Shown: piece after piece, positions 48,283-62,000 of the stretch
Position numbering within the stretch: the stretch's first letter is position 1
How the letters are laid out: every line of letters begins with the position of its first letter
DNA from: Sediminivirga luteola
Lineage (GTDB): Bacteria > Actinomycetota > Actinomycetes > Actinomycetales > Brevibacteriaceae
Assembly: GCF_014639315.1 (NCBI RefSeq)
Contig: NZ_BMFY01000005.1
Coordinates: 62,001-126,000, forward strand
Length of the DNA: 64,000 bases
Reading direction: 5' to 3'
The notes under the pieces: generated by a model
Database searches by the model: none
What the model saw: only the letters and a program-made list of their open reading frames with translations
What the model was told of the DNA's origin: nothing
Position numbers and translations under genes: made by a program

Positions 48283-49740
48283 ATGTGGACGTCCAAGCCC
48301 GACGGGCACGGCAAGTGGCGCGCATTGCACAAGCGGTACGTGGGTGCCGCGCGCCCGCGGTACCGCATCCTGGTCAACGACTCCGTCACCGAAGAGGTGC
48401 GCCGCCGCTGGGCAGCGCGCGGTGTCACCAATATCGCGATGCTGGGTCCGGGGCTCCCACCGCGGTCCGCCCCCGGCCTGCTGCGCCGTAACCTCCTCGG
48501 CAGCAAGGCCCTCTTCCTGGGCACCGGCGCCGTGGCGACCAGCGCCACCGTGAGCACCGGCGGCATCGCCTGGCTGGCCGGTGCGCTCACCTTCGTCGAA
48601 CCGACTACCGGGCTGCTGTGGACCGGAGGCGTCGCCGCCGTGACCGGTGCGGGTACCGCCTGGACCGGCGTGCGGTACTCCCGCGACCCGCGACGGCTGC
48701 GCCGCAACGAACGCGCCGCGGCCCGGGACGCCGTCTGGATCACCCCCGAGGCGCTCCGCGTTCCCGGCCCCAGGGGCGGGATGAAGGAGACCGACGAGCA
48801 ACGGCTCTTCCACCTGCTGTGCGCCCTCGCCCAGCGGATCGTCGCCACGCGTGCCTGGACGCACGAGTCCCTGCAGGGGCACATGTCCAAGCTCGACCTG
48901 GACCACTTGGTCTCCGGCATCGGCGCGCGCCTCCTGGAACTGACACAGCTCCGGCGCGAGATGGAGCGCATCAGGTCACCGCACTCGGAGCGGCAGCTCC
49001 GCGCTGTCGAGCGCCGTCTGCAGGAGGCTTTCGACTCGGCCGCTGCGAGGGTGGAGGGCCTGGAGGGATATCTTCAGCGGCTGCTCGCGCTCGATGAGCT
49101 GCTGCTGAAGCTGGACCATCTCGAACGCTCGCGTGAGCTCGGGGCGCGGGTACTCGACGTACTGGCGAAGACGGCCGACGACGAGGACGCGGACTGGCGA
49201 CTGCAAGACCTCAACCTCGAGGCCGAATCCCACGCCGAGGTGATCCAGCGGCTGCTTGAGGAACTCGAGGAGTCCGCCGACGAACTCAGCTTCCCGGACC
49301 CGCAGCCGTCCCGGCTGCCGCGGACCTCGCGCGGTGACGGGACGCACGGCTCCAATCGGCCGGGTCCTGCAGCAAGCGACATGCAGCCTGGCGCATCGAC
49401 GGAACATCCGGTGCCCGCGGATGATCGGACGGCCGGCGCTGCTGGAGGCGCCGACGCCGCCGGAGACGCGGACGCCAGCCGAGACGCCGATGCTGCCACA
49501 GGCGCGGCGGCCGCAGACGTGGGCCCGGCTACGGATTCCGTTGCGCGGGCAGCGCAAGCCGCCAGCAAAGACCGCGCCATCAGGGAGGACGCCGATGAGG
49601 GTGCTCCGCCGTCCACCGGCCCCGCCGCGGAGGCAGGGGTCGCTGAGCAGGACCCGCTGGGCACCGCCGCCGATGTGCTGAAAGCGCAGAGCGACGCCAT
49701 TCTGGACGAGCTGAACCGTCACCGCCGTCCAAAGCGCTGA
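48283..49740 (+). CDS. Membrane-associated coiled-coil protein of unknown function
   Basis: A 485-residue protein I do not recognise. The N-terminus is basic (SKPDGHGKWRALHKRYVGAARPRYR). Residues ~75-130 contain two or three weakly hydrophobic Ala/Gly/Thr-rich segments (LGTGAVATSATVSTGGIAWLAG, GLLWTGGVAAVTGAGTAWTG) that could form a hairpin membrane anchor. Residues ~205-350 are helical with coiled-coil heptads (LLELTQLRREMERIR, LQRLLALDELLLKLDHLERS, RLLEELEESADEL). The tail (~355-485) is a disordered Ala/Asp-rich region ending in a basic helix (LDELNRHRRPKR). GGAGGAGA precedes the ATG at 48283. It may organise envelope or nucleoid, which is not shown by sequence. Confidence 0.7.
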   Translation: MWTSKPDGHGKWRALHKRYVGAARPRYRILVNDSVTEEVRRRWAARGVTNIAMLGPGLPPRSAPGLLRRNLLGSKALFLGTGAVATSATVSTGGIAWLAGALTFVEPTTGLLWTGGVAAVTGAGTAWTGVRYSRDPRRLRRNERAAARDAVWITPEALRVPGPRGGMKETDEQRLFHLLCALAQRIVATRAWTHESLQGHMSKLDLDHLVSGIGARLLELTQLRREMERIRSPHSERQLRAVERRLQEAFDSAAARVEGLEGYLQRLLALDELLLKLDHLERSRELGARVLDVLAKTADDEDADWRLQDLNLEAESHAEVIQRLLEELEESADELSFPDPQPSRLPRTSRGDGTHGSNRPGPAASDMQPGASTEHPVPADDRTAGAAGGADAAGDADASRDADAATGAAAADVGPATDSVARAAQAASKDRAIREDADEGAPPSTGPAAEAGVAEQDPLGTAADVLKAQSDAILDELNRHRRPKR

Positions 49741-50066
49741 GTTCGTACCTTAAGGAACAGTGACAGTTGACGCGGAAAGTATCCACGGTTTGTTTTGCGT
49801 CATCGAACGGTTAACGTCGCCCGGCGAGCCTTCGGGAGAGTCGACTGGTCGGGTTCGCGTCTCTCACCAGCAGTGTTGTCTGGTTCCGTGCGTGTCGTGC
49901 GAATGGCCTGCCCCTGGCGAAGAAGTTGTCACCGCGACCGTTGCGGACGATAGCGAATTGGAAACGCCTGTCCCCAAACTGGACGATCTCTGAGAGCCTG
50001 AGAACGGTGCGCGTTCCGCACCGGGACGATGCACGCACAAGGTGGCAACACGACGGGGGTCGTAGG
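49741..50066. other. Upstream region of the giant surface-protein gene
   Basis: These 326 bp contain no supportable gene. Part of it (~49765-49830) is AT-richer than the surroundings. A possible -35 TTGACG at 49767 has no good -10 partner. The ATG at 50067 has a run of G residues (GGGGG, about 8 nt upstream) as likely ribosome site. An ORF at 49760-49993 lies here but lacks recognisable content. With Lsr2 encoded 2.5 kb away, this AT-rich segment would be a natural silencing target. Confidence 0.4.
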
Positions 50067-53000
50067 ATGCGGCACAGCAACTGGGCACGAGGACGACGAG
50101 GAAACCTGAGGCGCTGGGGAATACTCGGCACACTGTTCGTCCTCGTCTTCGGCACGATGCAGTTCCTTCCCGTGCTCAACGACGAACCCGCCCAGGCGTC
50201 CACCGTCGACGGCACCGTGAGCAACACCCAGATCCGCGCCTCCGCGGCGACCGGCCTGTGCTGGACGGTGCCGAACACCGATATCCAGGCGCTCATCACG
50301 CTCCAGCCCTGCAACCCGGACAATCCCCTGCAGCGCTGGGTCGTGACCGAGGACAACCGCATCTTCCTCAACGGCTACCAGACCGGCACCGTGCGCTGCG
50401 TGGACAACTACGGCAACCGCAGCGCGGACCAGCAGCTGCGGCTGACGGCCACCTGCCGGACCCAGGACCCCAACGCCATCTGGGACTACTGGCGCAACAA
50501 CGCCTCCGGCCGTTCCGCCGGCGGCTTCTACAACCCCAACGCCAACCTCTGCGCCAATATCTCGACCACCGGAGGCGTCATCCGCGCCGGCGACCGGATC
50601 GTGAACTGGGGCTGCTCCGCGGGCGCGACCGGAATCAACGACTACCAGTCGTTCTCCATCGGCGCCGCTGACATGAGCGTCAGCTCCAGCGCCTCCGTCG
50701 CAGGCGGCGCGGCCAGCCAGAACGTCACCGCCCAGCCGGGACAATCCGTCAGCGTGACGTACACGGTCAACGCCGCCGGCCCCCAGTCCGCCTACTACAA
50801 CCGCTTCGAGGTGCGGGCCAACACCACCTCCGGAAGCGGTACGTTCGCGCTCAGCGCTACCGCCACGCGCAGCGGCACCGCCGCGCAGGCCTACCAGAAC
50901 GCCACCCTCTCCGGAACCACCCTGACCTTCCCGACCAACGGCAATGCGGGCGACAACACCATCTGGCGGCCGGGCAACACCGGCACCGTCCAGGTGAGCG
51001 GCACGGTCCCGGCGAACGCGCAACCGGGCACGGTCTACCAGATCTGCGGCACCCAGACCAGCCAGCTCACCTTCGATCCGGCCACGGCCAACAACCAGGC
51101 GTGTACCACCGTGACGGTCGCGGCGTTCCAGACGGATCTGGCCATGACCACGTCCGGCTCGGCGGAGCTCACGCGCCTGGTGAACTCGGGCCAGCAGTTC
51201 AGCCTGCCCTACATTCTCACCAACAACGGCCCGAGCGCCGCCGGGTCTCCGCGAGTGTCCTTCTCGGTTCCCTCCGGAGTGACCGTCAGCAGCATCACCG
51301 GCCCGAATGGCTGGACCTGTGACACGAGCGGCCGGACATGCACGGGACCGTCCAGTTTCGACAGCGGCGCGACGGCAGAGTTCCGGCTGGTAGGTACAGT
51401 TCCGGCCAATCAGACCGCCGGCTCATCCGTCGGCGCGATCACCGCGACGGCTTCCGTCACAGGCCAGTACGCCGACCCTACTCCGGGCAACAACACCGCG
51501 ACCAATAACCTCCAGATCCGCAGCGAGGTCACCGTCAGCGTGGACAAGGCCCGGCCGGTCGGCGGGGACGTCAACCCCGGGGACCAGGTCACGTTCACGG
51601 TCACCGTGACCAATGACGGGCAGAACCGCGTCCAGGGCGCCACCTTCACCGACGACGTGCCGACATCGCTCACCGACGTCACCTGGTCCTGCGCCAGCAC
51701 AGGCGCCGCCACCTGCGGCGGCTCGGAAGGCACCGGCAACAACATCAGCCAGACGATCTCGCTCTCGCCAGGCGCCACGATCACCTACACCATCACCGGC
51801 ACGGTCGCGGACTCGGCCGCTGGTACGACTATCACCAATACAGCCACCGTCACAATGCCCTCGGGCACCACGAACGCGGGTACGGCCTCGGACTCCGAGT
51901 CCGTCAACGTGCGTGCGTTGTCCGATCTGGCGATCAGCGCCGAGCCGGTGGACCTCGCTCCGGGCGAGTCCGGCACGCTGAACGTCGTGGTCGCCAACAA
52001 CGGCCCGGCCGCGATCACCCAGAACGCGACTGTCGTGCTGACTCCGCCTGAGGGCGTCACCTTCGGTGAGGGTCCCGGCGCCTGTGAGCCCGGAAGCGGC
52101 ACCAGCATCGTCTGCACCATCTCCACGCTTGCCAACGGATCCAGCACGACGTTCCAGATTCAGGCGACGGCCGCCCCCGACGCGGCGCCGAACACAACGC
52201 TCACCGGCACCGGTGTGGTGAACTACAGCCTGGACACCGCCCCGGCGAACAACACCACCGATCTGGTCTTCGAGATCGGGGATGTCGCCAGCAACTTCGC
52301 CGTCTCATCGGTGAGCACCACCCCGAACGTCGTGCCCGGCCAGACGGGTACGATCACGGCCACGGTCGTCAATCACGGCCCGTCCGCCTCGACTGCCGCT
52401 ACTAGCGTCACGGTCCTGGTCACCCCGGCGCAGAACGCCGTCCTGACCGACGCGGACATGCCCGAGGGCTGCACCCTTGAGTCCGAGACCGAGATCATCT
52501 GCGAGGTCCCCGCCGGCGTCGCTGTAGGAGAGGAACTCACCTACGAGTTCACCTACCAGGTCCCGGCCTCGGCGTCTGAGAACGCCACCTACGGCGGCGG
52601 TACCGTGACGGTGATCAACGAAGACGACCCGATCGCCTCCGATGACACTCAGAACTGGTCCCTGACCACCGGCGCGCGCCAGGCGGACATGGCGATCAGC
52701 AAGACGCCCTCCAGCGATCCCGTCGTGCCGGGCACCACCTTCGAGTACACCCTCGAGGTCACCAACGCCGGTCCCTCCTACGCCACCGGCCCGGTCACCG
52801 TCACCGATGCTCTCCCCGCGACGCTGACCTACGTCTCCTATACGCATTCCGGAGCCGGGGACAAGACCTGTAGCGCGGACGAGCAGTTGGTCACCTGCTC
52901 CATCGGCGGTGACTTCGCCGTCGATCAGGTCTCGCAGATCGTGCTGACCGTGCGGCTCGATCCCGCCTACACCGGTGACGGCACGGACATCCAGAACTCC

Positions 53001-56000
53001 GCCTCCGTGGCCTCCACCTCGACCGATCCGGACGAGTCCAACAACAGCACGACCGCCGAGCCCATCGTCACGGGTGACTCCGAGGCCAATCTGGCGCTCA
53101 CGAAGACTGTCACCTCGGAGCAGGCGATCCCGCCGGGAGGTACCTTCTCCTATGAGCTGGTCGTCACCAACAACGGCCCGTCCGCCGCGCAGAACGTCGT
53201 GGTGAGCGATCCGCTTCCGGACGAGCTGAGTTTCGTCTCCTCCGGCACCGACTGCGTCGGCACGGAAGGCGACTACGGGGGCACTGTCACCTGCCCCACC
53301 ATCGGCTCCCTGGCGCCGAACGCCAGCCAGGTCTTCCAGATCACGGTCCGGCTGGCCCCCGAGTACGCGGGCGATGGCATGGACGTCGTGAACACCGCAA
53401 ACGCGGTCGCCGACAACGCCGAGGCGATCAACTTCTCCAATCCGGCACCGTTGCCGGAGGTGCTGCCGGCCAGCGCCGATGTCGCGGTGGAGAAGTACCT
53501 GGCCACCACGGGCAATGTGGTTCCCGGCCAGGAACTCACCTACCACATCAACGTCACCAACGAAGGCCCCTCCACCGCGACGGACATCGTCGTCGAGGAC
53601 GAGTTGCCTCCGGGTCTGACCTTCGTCTCCGGCACCGGCTGCTCCGCCGATGAGTCCGGCGCGGTCACCTGCGACACCATCACCAGCCTGGCCCCGGATG
53701 GGACGGTGTCGTACACGATCGTCGCCCAGATCGACCCCGGCTACGAGGGAGACGGCGAGAACCTGGTCAACGAGGTCACCGTCACGCCGGCCACCCCGGA
53801 TCCGAACGAGGACAACAACACCGCGCAAGCGGCCGCTCCGACGGTGAGCGACGCCGAGGCGGATCTGGCCGTCTACAAGGACGAGCCGCCGATCGCCGAC
53901 GGCGTGGCGCCCGGTGAGGAGTTCACCTACGAGGTGACGGTCGTCAACTACGGCCCCTCCAATGCCACTGAAGTCGAGATCACCGACATGCTGCCCGCCG
54001 AGGTCTCCTTCGTTTCGGCCGGCACGGACCCGGAATGCACTCTCGACGAGGATGCCGAGTTCGGCGGTGACGTCATCTGTACCCTGCCCGAACTCGCGGT
54101 GGGAGCGAACCACACTTTCACCATCCAGGTCCAGCTAGACCCGGCATACGGCAGCCCGGAGCAGCCGGCCGATGGCTATGACATCGTCAACCGCGCCTGG
54201 GTGACTGCGGACCAGATCGACCCGAACACCTGGGGCGAGGACGAGGATCCGCGCACGGTGGACCCGGCGACGACCAACAGCGTCGCCGTCTTCGAGGGCA
54301 TCCCGAACCTGCACGAGGGCCAGGCCGACGTCGAACTCGTCAAGACGGTCGTGGAAGCCGACGCCCGTCCCGGCGGCATCGTGCACTACCGGCTGACCAT
54401 GATGAACCACGGTCCCTCCGTGGCTCCCGGTCCGCAGGTCACGGACACCCTGGAAGGGGATATCAGCTTCTACTCCTACCCGGAGGGCTGTGTCCTCGAT
54501 GAGGACGACTCCCAGGTGCTCGTCTGCGGTCCGGCAGCCATCGGCACCTCCTCGCTTCCGCCTAACGAGCCCGAGCCCCGCACTCTGGACATCTACGCAC
54601 AGATCGGCCCCGGGTACACCGGCGACGGCTCCGATATCTTCAACGGCGCCACCGTCACCTCCGCCTACCCCAACGGCTGGAACGAGGACGACGAGGACAG
54701 CGCAACCGACCGCATCTCCCTGACCGACCAGGGCGTGGCCGTCGGCGAGGCCGAGGCCGATCTGACCATCGAGAAGCGCCTGACCACGACCTCGGACGTG
54801 GCGCCCGGTCAGATGCTCGACTACGAGGTCACCGTCAGCAACACCGGTCCTTCCACGGCGGCGGACTTCACCATCACCGACGCCCTGCCGGCCGGCCTCT
54901 CCCTGGTCTGGGGCGGCGGCTGCAGCGCCACAGGCGGAACCATCACCTGCGAGCACACCGATCCGCTCGCGCCGAACGAGTCCGTGACCTACTACTTCCG
55001 CGTGCAGATCGACCCGAGCTACACCGGCTCCGCCGCGGATCTGGTGAACACCGCCTCCGTCGACTCCACCACCACCGATCCGGACGGGAGCAACAACCAG
55101 TCCTCGGCCGCTGCGCCGAACCTGGGCGACCCGCAGGTAGGCCTCTCGCTGAACAAGATGCTGGCCAACCCCGGACAGGACGTCGTGCCCGGTGAGCAGT
55201 TCAGTTACATCTTGAGCCTGGTGAACAGCGGCCCCTCCACGGCGACGAATGTCACCATCACCGATCTGCTGCCCCCGCAGCTGACCTTCGTGCCGGACGC
55301 CGGCGGCGTGTGCTCCGCGTCCGAGGGCAATGCGCAGCTGGTCGAATGTGATCTTGGCAGTGTCCCACCGGACTCTCGTCCCGTGGTCGTCACGGTCGTG
55401 CTCGACCCCGAGTACACCGGCGACGGCGGCAACATCATCAACACCGCCGCGGTCTTCTCCGAGCAGACCGGTGAGGAGCCGGCGGACACCGCGGAGGCCC
55501 CGCCGGTCCCGGCCGCCGAGCCCAGTGCCGATCTGAGCATCGACAAGTTCAGCAGTTCCTCGCAGGTCCGCCCCGGCGATACCTTCGAGTACACCTTCAC
55601 GGTGGAGAACGCGGGCCCGTCCACCGCCCAGAGCGTCGTCATCAGCGATCCGCTTCCGGATGCAGTGACCTTCGTGGGCTCCGAGGACGGTTGCGCGCCG
55701 GCCGACGGCGGTGCCATCACCTGTGCCGTCGGCAGCGTCGCACCCGGACAGCCGGCCAGCTACACCATCACGGTGGAGCTGAACGACGACTACCTGCCCT
55801 CCGACGGCGATATCGTGAACGAGGCCACGGTCTCCTCCGCCACCGCGGATCCGGACGGGGACAACAACGTCGACGACTCGGTCATCACCAGCGGTGACCC
55901 CGAAGCGGCCCTGGAACTGACCAAGGTGGCGAACGTGGACGGCACGGTCGGGCCCGGTGAGACCTTCAGCTACACGTTGACCGTCACGAACCACGGCCCC

Positions 56001-59000
56001 TCGGTGGCCCGCGACGTGCAGGTCTTCGACCAGCTGCCGGCCGTGCTGGCGTTCCATTCCTCCGAGAGCTGCTCCGGCGACCCGGGCTACTACGGCGGCC
56101 AGGTCACCTGTGACGTTGCCGAGACGCTGGCAGTGGGCGCGAATGTCGAGCACACCATCGAGGTCCGCCTCAGCCCGTCCTACCCGGGTGACGGCTCGGA
56201 CATTCAGAACAGCGCCAGCGTCACCTCCTCCACCGCGATGCCCGAGGGATCCACCCCCAACGCGGAGGTCACCCTGCCCCCGGGCGCGGTCTCCGAAGCC
56301 GTCGCGGACCTGGAGCTGAGCAAGACAGCTCCGGAAGCACCCGTCACCGCCGGTGAGAACGGCACGTTCACGCTGACCGTGGAGAACCACGGCCCGGCGG
56401 ATGCCACCGAGGTGGTCATCACGGACACCCTGCCGGAGGGCCTGGCGCTCTACGGTTCGGACGGTGCCGACTGCACGCAGTCCGGCCAGGAGGTCACCTG
56501 CCCGATCGGCACAGTGCCTGAGGGCGGGACCGCCCAGGTCGTGCTGGACGTCGCAGTGGCATCCTCCGTGCCGCATGGCACCACCCTGACCAATGAGGCG
56601 ACGGTTTCCTCGGCCGCCGAGGACGACGACGAGAGCAACAACGTCGCTTCCGCCTCGCTGACCGTTCAGGCCATCGCCTCGGTATCCGTGACCGACGCCC
56701 CGCCTGCCTCCCTGAACGCCGGCGAGGAGGCGACCTACACCGTCACCGTGCGCAACGAGGGCCCCTCGGATGCGCAGGACGTGACGATCACCTACGAGCT
56801 CGACCCGAGCCTGACGTTCGTGCCGCATCCCGACTGGGACTGCACCGCCGAAGGCCAGACGGTCACCTGCACCATCGGCTCCGTGCCGGCAGGCCAGGAG
56901 ATCCAGGTGCCGATCACGGTCGCCGTCAGCCCGGACACCCCGGCCGGCCACCAGCCGGTGAACAGCGGCTCGGTGACGACCAGCACCGAGAACACCAGCG
57001 ACGACACCTCGACGACCTCCACGGGTCCCGCGGTGGAGGTGTCCGCGGACATCGTCACCACCAAGACAGCCGTCGGTGAGGACCGCGTGATCCCGGGTGA
57101 GGAGTTCGACTACCTCATCACGGTCGCCAACGAGGGCCCGGCCGTCGCCACCGGCGTGGTGCTGACGGACGACCTGCCCAGCGTCCTCCGGTTCGTCTCC
57201 GCCTCCTCCGAGGCAGTCGACTGCACAGCTGACGGCGAGGCCTTCGGCGACGATGTCACCTGCTCCCCGGTGGAAACCCTCGGAGCCGGCGAGAGCTTCG
57301 AGGTCGTCCTGACCGTGCAGCTCGACCCGGGCTACGCGGGCAGCGGGGAAGACGTGCTGAACCAGGCCCGGGCCGACTCCGAGACCCCGGACCCGCTGCA
57401 GCGCAACAACGCCGCCAGCGCGAGCCTCCCCGGCGGCGGTGCGGCGGATCCGGAAGCGGACCTCTCGCTGAACAAGAGCCTGGCCAGCCAGGATCCCGTG
57501 ACGCCGGGCGAAACCTTCGTCTACATCCTGGAGGTCGCCAATGAGGGCCCCTCTGCCGCGGTGAACCCGCGGGTGATCGACACCCTCCCGAGCGGGCTGA
57601 CCTTCGTCGGAGGCAACCAGGAGGCGTGGCCTTGCGACGCGCAGGACCAGATCGTCACCTGCGCCTACTCGGGCGGAGCCTGGGCACCGGGCAGCAGCAT
57701 CACCCTGGAGCTGGAAGTCCGCCTGGACTCCTCCTACACCGGTGACGGTTCCGATCTGCCGAACTCCGCGACCGTCGAGTCCGATACGACCGACCCGAAC
57801 CCGGGCAACACCAGCTCCGAGGTGGAGGACGGCGCGCCTGCCGGCGAGCCGCTGGCGGACCTGCTGCTGACCAAGACGATGACGGCGGCGGGCGATGATC
57901 CGGGCCAGACCCAGATCGTCCCGGGCGGCTTCGTCGAGATGGACCTGACGGTGGAGAACCGCGGCCCCTCGGACGCCGCCGACGTCGCGGTGACCGATCC
58001 GCTCCCGTCCCAGCTCGCCTTCGTCTCCTCCGAGCAGTGCACCGGCACGCCCGGGGAGTACGGCGCCACCGTCACCTGCCCGACCGCCGAGACCCTCGGC
58101 GTCGGCGAGCGCCTGCACTACAGCGTGATCCTGCAGCTGGATCCGGCTTACGTCGGCACCGGCGAAAACGTGGTCAACTCGGTCACGCTGGAGTCCAGCA
58201 CGACTGACCCCGAGCCCGGGACCGGCACGAGCGACGCCGACCTGGGCGGGATCGTCGACGAGGCCTCGGCCGATGTGTGGATCGACAAGTCGACTACCGC
58301 TCAGGACGTCGCTCCCGGCGACAGCTTCGACTACGAGATCACCGTGGCGAACGAGGGTCCCTCCACCGCTGCGAACACCCAGGTGGTCGACACGCTGCCG
58401 GCCCAGCTGAGCTTCATCTCCGCCGAAGGCGCCGAATGCGACGCCGCCGGGAGCGAGGTCATCTGCGACCTGGGTGCGCTCGCGCCGGGCGCCAGCGAGG
58501 TCATCACGCTGACCGTCGAGCTGGACAGCGATTACGAGGGCAGCGGCGCGAACGTCGTCAACTCCGTGACGGTGTCCTCCACGACGCCCGATCCGGACGA
58601 GGGGAACAACACCAACACCGCTTCGGTGCCGGCCGGACAGGCGCACGCCGATGTCTCCATCGTCAAGGAGGCCGTCGGCGATGCCGTGGCCCCGGGGCAG
58701 ACCTTCGACTACACCCTGACGGTCGCCAACGCCGGCCCCTCGACCGCGCGGAACGTCTTGGTGACGGACACCCTGCCCTCGCAGCTGCGGTTCGTCGGGT
58801 CCGAGGACTGCACCGGCCCGGCAGAGGGCTTCGGCGGGACCGTGAACTGCGGCCCGGTCCGCTCACTGCCCGCCGGTGGCGACGATCTGAGCTATGTGAT
58901 CACGGTGCAGCTGGCACCCGGCTACCAGGGAGACGGCGCGAACGTGGTCAACACCGCCGTGGTGGAGACCGATACGAACGACCTGAACTCGGCGAACAAC

Positions 59001-62000
59001 CGCGATACCGAGGGGCTTCCCGGCCCCGACGGCGCACCGGCCGCTCCGCAGTCCCAGCTGACCACGGAGACCGAGGTCCGTACACCGGGCGGCGATCCCA
59101 TCGCCCCGGGTGAGGAGTTCGAGGTCGTCCACCGCGTCGGCAACGACGGTCCCTCGGTGGCCCGGGACGTCACGGTCGTCTACGAGGTGCCGGACAATGT
59201 GGAGCTCGTCTCAGTGCCGGAGAACTGCCGCGTGGACGGGCGGACGGTCACCTGCGTGATCGACTCGATCGCGCCGGGCGGCGATGTGGAACTGCCCATC
59301 ACCGTGCGGCTCGACCCCGGGTACACCAGCGACGGCACGGACATCTCCCACACCGCGACGGTGGACTCGCCCTCCTCCGAGCCGGTGAGCTCCGAGCCGG
59401 TCGATATGGGCGGGCACGTGACCGACCCGCGTTCCGACCTCAGCGTCGGGGTGGGCATCCAGACGCCCGGTGGTGAGCCCATCGCCCCGGGTCAGGACGC
59501 CGATGTGATCATCACCGTCGGCAACGGCGGCCCCTCCACGGCGCAGCCGGTCACGGTGACCTACCCGGTACCGGACCACCTGACGGTCGATCCCGACCGC
59601 CTGGACCCGCGCTGCGAGCTGTCCGAGGACGGCCGGACCGTCACCTGCACCATCGACGAGCTGCCGCCCGAGGGCACCGTGGAGATCACGGTGCCGGTCA
59701 CCCTGGATCCGGAGTACACCGGTGACGGCACGAACATCGTGAACCAGGTGACCGTGGACGCGCCCTCCTCTGATCCGGTCACCTCCGACCCGGTCGACAT
59801 GAGCGACGCGGTCGGTGAGGGCTCGGCCGATCTGGCGCTGACCAAGGCGCCGCTGACGAGCGATCCGGTGGCACCGGGGGAGACCTTCTCGTACCAGTTG
59901 ACCGTGGTCAACAACGGTCCGTCCGTCGCCGTCGGCGTGGTCGTCACCGACCAGCTGCCCGACAGCCTGGCGCTGGTCTCGTCGGAGACCTGCACCGGCA
60001 CGCCGGACCAGTACGGTGCCACCGTCACCTGTGAGGCCGGAACCCTGGCGGTCGAGGCGGACGCCGTCTTCGTGATCGAAGTCCGGATCGACCCGAGCTA
60101 CAGCGGTGACGGGGCGGACATCACCAACACCGCGACCGTGGCCGCGGACACCGCGGACCCGAACCTCGACAACAACGAGGCCAGCGCGCAGGTGCCCGGC
60201 GGCGCGACCTCCGATCCGCGCTCGGACCTGACCGTCGGCACCGAGATCCGCACCCCCGGCGATGAGCCGGTGGCGCCGGGCGAGCGCTTCGACGTGATCA
60301 TCACGGTCGGCAACGACGGGCCGTCCACCGCTCGCGATGTGGTCGTCACCTACCCGGTGCCCGAGGGCATCGCGGTGGATCCGGCGCTGCTGGACCCGCG
60401 TTGCGAGCTGTCCGACGACGGCCGGACCGTCACCTGCACCATTGACGAGATCCCGCCCGGCGGCAGTGTCGAGATCGACGTCCCGGTGATCCTGAACCCG
60501 GATTACACCGGTGACGGCACGGACATCGTGCACCAGCCCACCGCGGACTCGCCGACCTCCGATCCGGTGACCGCCGAGCCGGTGGACACCGGCGGGCACA
60601 TCGGTGAAGGCCAGGCGGACCTGCGGCTGGACAAGTCGGTGGTACCGGGCAGCCTCGGCTCAGAGGGCTCGGTCGCTCCCGGCGACACCTTCGAGTATCT
60701 CCTCACGGTGGCCAACGACGGGCCGTCCGACGCCAGCGGCGTGACCATCACCGACACGCTGCCGGCCGAGCTGAGTCACTCGTCCCACGATGGTGACTGC
60801 AGCGTCGACGGCCAGACCGTCACCTGCCAGGTGGAGAGCATCCCGGCCGGTGAATCCGCTGAGGTCACGCTCACGGTGCAGCTGTCCGGCGACTACTCCG
60901 GCGACGGCTCCGATGTGGAGAACATCGCCCAGGTCTCCGCTGAGACCGCCGACCCCGATCTGGGCAACAACCAGAACTCAGCGGGCGTCCCAGCCGGTCA
61001 GCCGCATGCCGATGTCTCGATCGTCAAGGAGGCCCTCGGCGATCCGATCTCCGCCGGCGAGACCTTCGGCTACCAGCTGACCGTCGCCAACGCCGGTCCG
61101 TCCACGGCCACCGGCGTGACCGTCACGGACACTCTGCCGGCTCAGCTGAGCCTCGTCTCCGCGGACGAGACCTGCACCGCCGACGGTCAGGAGATCACCT
61201 GCCAGGTGGGCACGCTGGCCTCCGGCGCGGAGACCGTCCTCGGACTCGAGGTCCAGCTGGACGCGGACTACCGCGGCGGCGGCACCGATGTGGAGAACCT
61301 GGCCGTGGTGACCTCGGTGACCGAGGACCTCACCACGATCAACAACCGCGACACCGCGGGCCTGCCCGGCCCGGACGGGACCGTGGAACCGCCGCGCTCC
61401 GAGCTCACCATCGGCACGGAGATCGTGACGCCCGACGGGGAGCCGGTGGCACCCGGTGAGGAGGCCGGCGTCATCATCACCGTCGGCAACGACGGGCCCT
61501 CCACCGCGCGGGACGTCGTCGTCACCTACCCGGTGCCGGAGAACCTCCAGGTGACCGAGGTGCCGGAGAACTGCACCCTCTCGCGTGACGGTCGTACGGT
61601 CACCTGCACGGTGGACGAGCTGCCGCCGGGCGAGGCGGTCGAGTTCCCGATCACCGTGATCGTCGATCCCGGTTACGCCGGTGACGGCACGGATATCGTC
61701 AACGAGCCGAGCGCGGACTCCCCGTCCTCCGAGCCGGTCACGGCCGATCCGGTGGACATGGGCGACCATGTGACCGATCCGCGCAGCGAGCTGACGGTGG
61801 AGACGGAGAACCGCACTCCGGACGGAGCGCCGATCGCTCCGGGGGAGGACTTCGACTACGTCGTGATCGTCGAGAACGACGGCCCCTCCACGGCTCGTGA
61901 CGTCACGATCACCTACCCGGTGCCCGACGGTGTGACCGTCGACCCGGAGACGCTGGACCCCAGGTGCGAGCTTTCCGAGGACGGCGGTACCGTGACCTGC

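Noticed and set aside
49760-49993. 77-codon plus-strand ORF upstream of the giant gene
   Set aside because: Poor spacing to AAGGAA, atypical codon use and no recognisable motif; it probably lies in the upstream regulatory region.
54135-58646. A 1,503-codon minus-strand open frame, with similar ones at 52305-54113 and 60978-63236
   Set aside because: They lie antisense to the giant repeat gene. The translation is rich in Arg/Gly/His/Val with no domain logic, and high GC in a repetitive plus-strand gene creates long antisense frames without stops.
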